From Chloroflexia bacterium (GTDB taxonomy: Bacteria; Chloroflexota; Chloroflexia; Thermomicrobiales; JALYUS01), in contig JAICJW010000301.1 of the NCBI GenBank assembly GCA_025928215.1, positions 1 through 5,671 of the forward strand: 5,671 bases of DNA. Reading direction: 5' to 3'. The notes beneath the pieces were generated by a model, which worked only from the letters and a program-made list of their open reading frames with translations, was not told where the DNA came from and did not search any database. Shown piece after piece: positions 4,718 through 5,671 of the stretch. How positions within the stretch are numbered: position 1 is the first letter of the stretch; each line of letters begins with the position of its first letter. Both the position numbers and the translations under genes were made by a program.

Positions 4718-5671
4718 ATGAGCGCCGCGCCTGCCCGCACCGATGCCGTTCCCGCCGCCGTGGCGCTGGAGGGACTGGGCCACGCGCAGAAGCCGCGCTC
4801 GTTGTGGAGCGATGCCTGGCAGCAGTTCCGGCGGCACAAGCTGGCGATGGCGGGGACGGTGGTGATCATCCTCCTGATTCTGCTGACGATCCTTGGCCCG
4901 GTGCTCTGGAAGACGCCGATTGACACGATTGACTTCGCCGCCAGTAAAGCGGCTCCCTCGCTCAAGCATCCGGTGGGGACGAACGATCTGGGGCAGGACT
5001 TGCTGGCCCGGATCATCTGGGGAGGGCGGATCAGTTTGAGTGTCGGCGTGGTGGCGATGCTCGTCTCGATCACGGTTGGGGTGGTGATCGGGGCGCTGGC
5101 GGGCTTTTTTGGCGGGGTGGCGGACAACCTGCTGATGCGGGCGACCGATCTCTTTCTCGCCTTGCCGACCTTGCCGCTGCTCCTCTTGGTCGTCTACCTC
5201 TTTCGCGACACGATGCGGGCGGCGTTCGGGCCGATCCTGGGCGTCTTTCTGATCATCGTGCTGGTGATCGGGGGGTTGAACTGGATGCCGACGGCGCGGT
5301 TGGTGCGGGCGGAGTTTCTGGCGGTGAAGGAGAAGGAGTTCGTCGAGGCGGCGCGGGCGATGGGGGCGCAGAACGGGGCGATCATCGTCAAGCACATCCT
5401 GCCGAACGTGCTGTCGCCGGTGATTGTGGCAGCGAGTCTGGGGGTGGGAGCGGCGATCATTGCCGAGAGCACCTTGTCGTTTCTCGGCATTGGCTTTGAG
5501 CCGGACGTGCCGACGTGGGGGCGGTTGTTGAGTGAATCGCGGGACTTTCTGGACATTGCGTGGTGGATGGCGGTGGGGCCGGGGATGATGATCTTCCTGA
5601 CGGTCTTGAGCATCAACTTCATCGGTGATGGGTTGCGCGATGCGCTCGACCCCCGCAAGACTCAGGGGTAG
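4718..5671 (+). CDS. Peptide/nickel-type ABC transporter permease, DppC/OppC family
   Basis: Partner membrane subunit of the preceding DppB-type protein, in the expected order; the two form the heterodimeric translocation channel. The protein has 317 residues. A ~27-residue Ala-rich cytoplasmic tail is followed by SLWSDAWQQFRRHKLAMAG (28-46), the usual pre-helix motif, and a first helix (~44-64). HPVGTNDLGQDLLARIIWGG (84-103) is the OppC signature before helix 2 (~105-130). Further helices lie near 140-163, 172-189, 232-255 and 285-304. The EAA loop is at ~207-230 (EFVEAARAMGAQNGA...HILPN), and STLSFLGIG followed by PDVPTWGRLL (251-271) is typical of the family. The TAG stop is the last three bases of the window, so ATPase and binding-protein genes, if linked, lie beyond it. 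The separation from the first permease (119 bases) is longer than the near-contiguous spacing usual for this pair. Codon choice is much more G-rich than in the first half of the first permease. Confidence 0.95.
   Translation: MSAAPARTDAVPAAVALEGLGHAQKPRSLWSDAWQQFRRHKLAMAGTVVIILLILLTILGPVLWKTPIDTIDFAASKAAPSLKHPVGTNDLGQDLLARIIWGGRISLSVGVVAMLVSITVGVVIGALAGFFGGVADNLLMRATDLFLALPTLPLLLLVVYLFRDTMRAAFGPILGVFLIIVLVIGGLNWMPTARLVRAEFLAVKEKEFVEAARAMGAQNGAIIVKHILPNVLSPVIVAASLGVGAAIIAESTLSFLGIGFEPDVPTWGRLLSESRDFLDIAWWMAVGPGMMIFLTVLSINFIGDGLRDALDPRKTQG

Noticed and set aside
4562..5395. 277-codon minus-strand open frame opposite the second permease
   Set aside because: Arg/His/Pro/Gln-rich translation with no recognisable domain. 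It runs through the tandem repeats and is antisense to a well-supported permease.

Overview
The window is a GC-rich bacterial segment with two divergent transcription blocks. The base composition, the form of the GyrB ATPase motifs, Shine-Dalgarno-led starts and short heptameric intergenic repeats would fit a high-GC thermophile-type lineage such as Chloroflexota/Thermomicrobia. That placement is a weak inference; no taxonomic marker is complete enough here to settle it. No RNA gene, CRISPR array, insertion sequence or phage gene was seen.

Left block (minus strand, read from about 1880 down to 1): a small zincin-type metallopeptidase with an HExxH...D motif, then a polytopic membrane protein of unknown function whose ATG overlaps the peptidase stop by 4 bases (ATGA), then the 5' part of gyrB, which runs off the left edge. 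The gaps (overlap, then 33 bases) fit one operon driven from an extended -10 promoter near 1873-1881. The GyrB start carries an unusual Asn/Gly-rich tail before the ATPase domain.

Centre (1819-2030): the divergent intergenic region. It holds back-to-back extended -10 promoters and, between them, an 18-bp inverted repeat built from a 7-base unit.

Right block (plus strand, 2031-5671): a complete M28-family zinc aminopeptidase/carboxypeptidase with no visible signal peptide and a terminator-like hairpin after it. Then, from its own -35/-10 promoter, come the two inner-membrane permeases of a peptide/nickel-type (Dpp/Opp) ABC importer. The gap between the permeases (4599-4717) is filled with two further families of 7-base tandem repeats. 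The substrate-binding protein and ATPases are not in the window and may lie downstream. A plausible theme is uptake of peptides by the transporter and their hydrolysis by the cytoplasmic M28 enzyme, but only proximity supports this link.

Nothing here amounts to a clearly new biological system. The most unusual items are the heptamer repeats confined to the intergenic gaps, the low-complexity GyrB N-terminus, the translationally coupled zincin/membrane-protein pair, and a sharp C-to-G compositional switch inside the permease operon.
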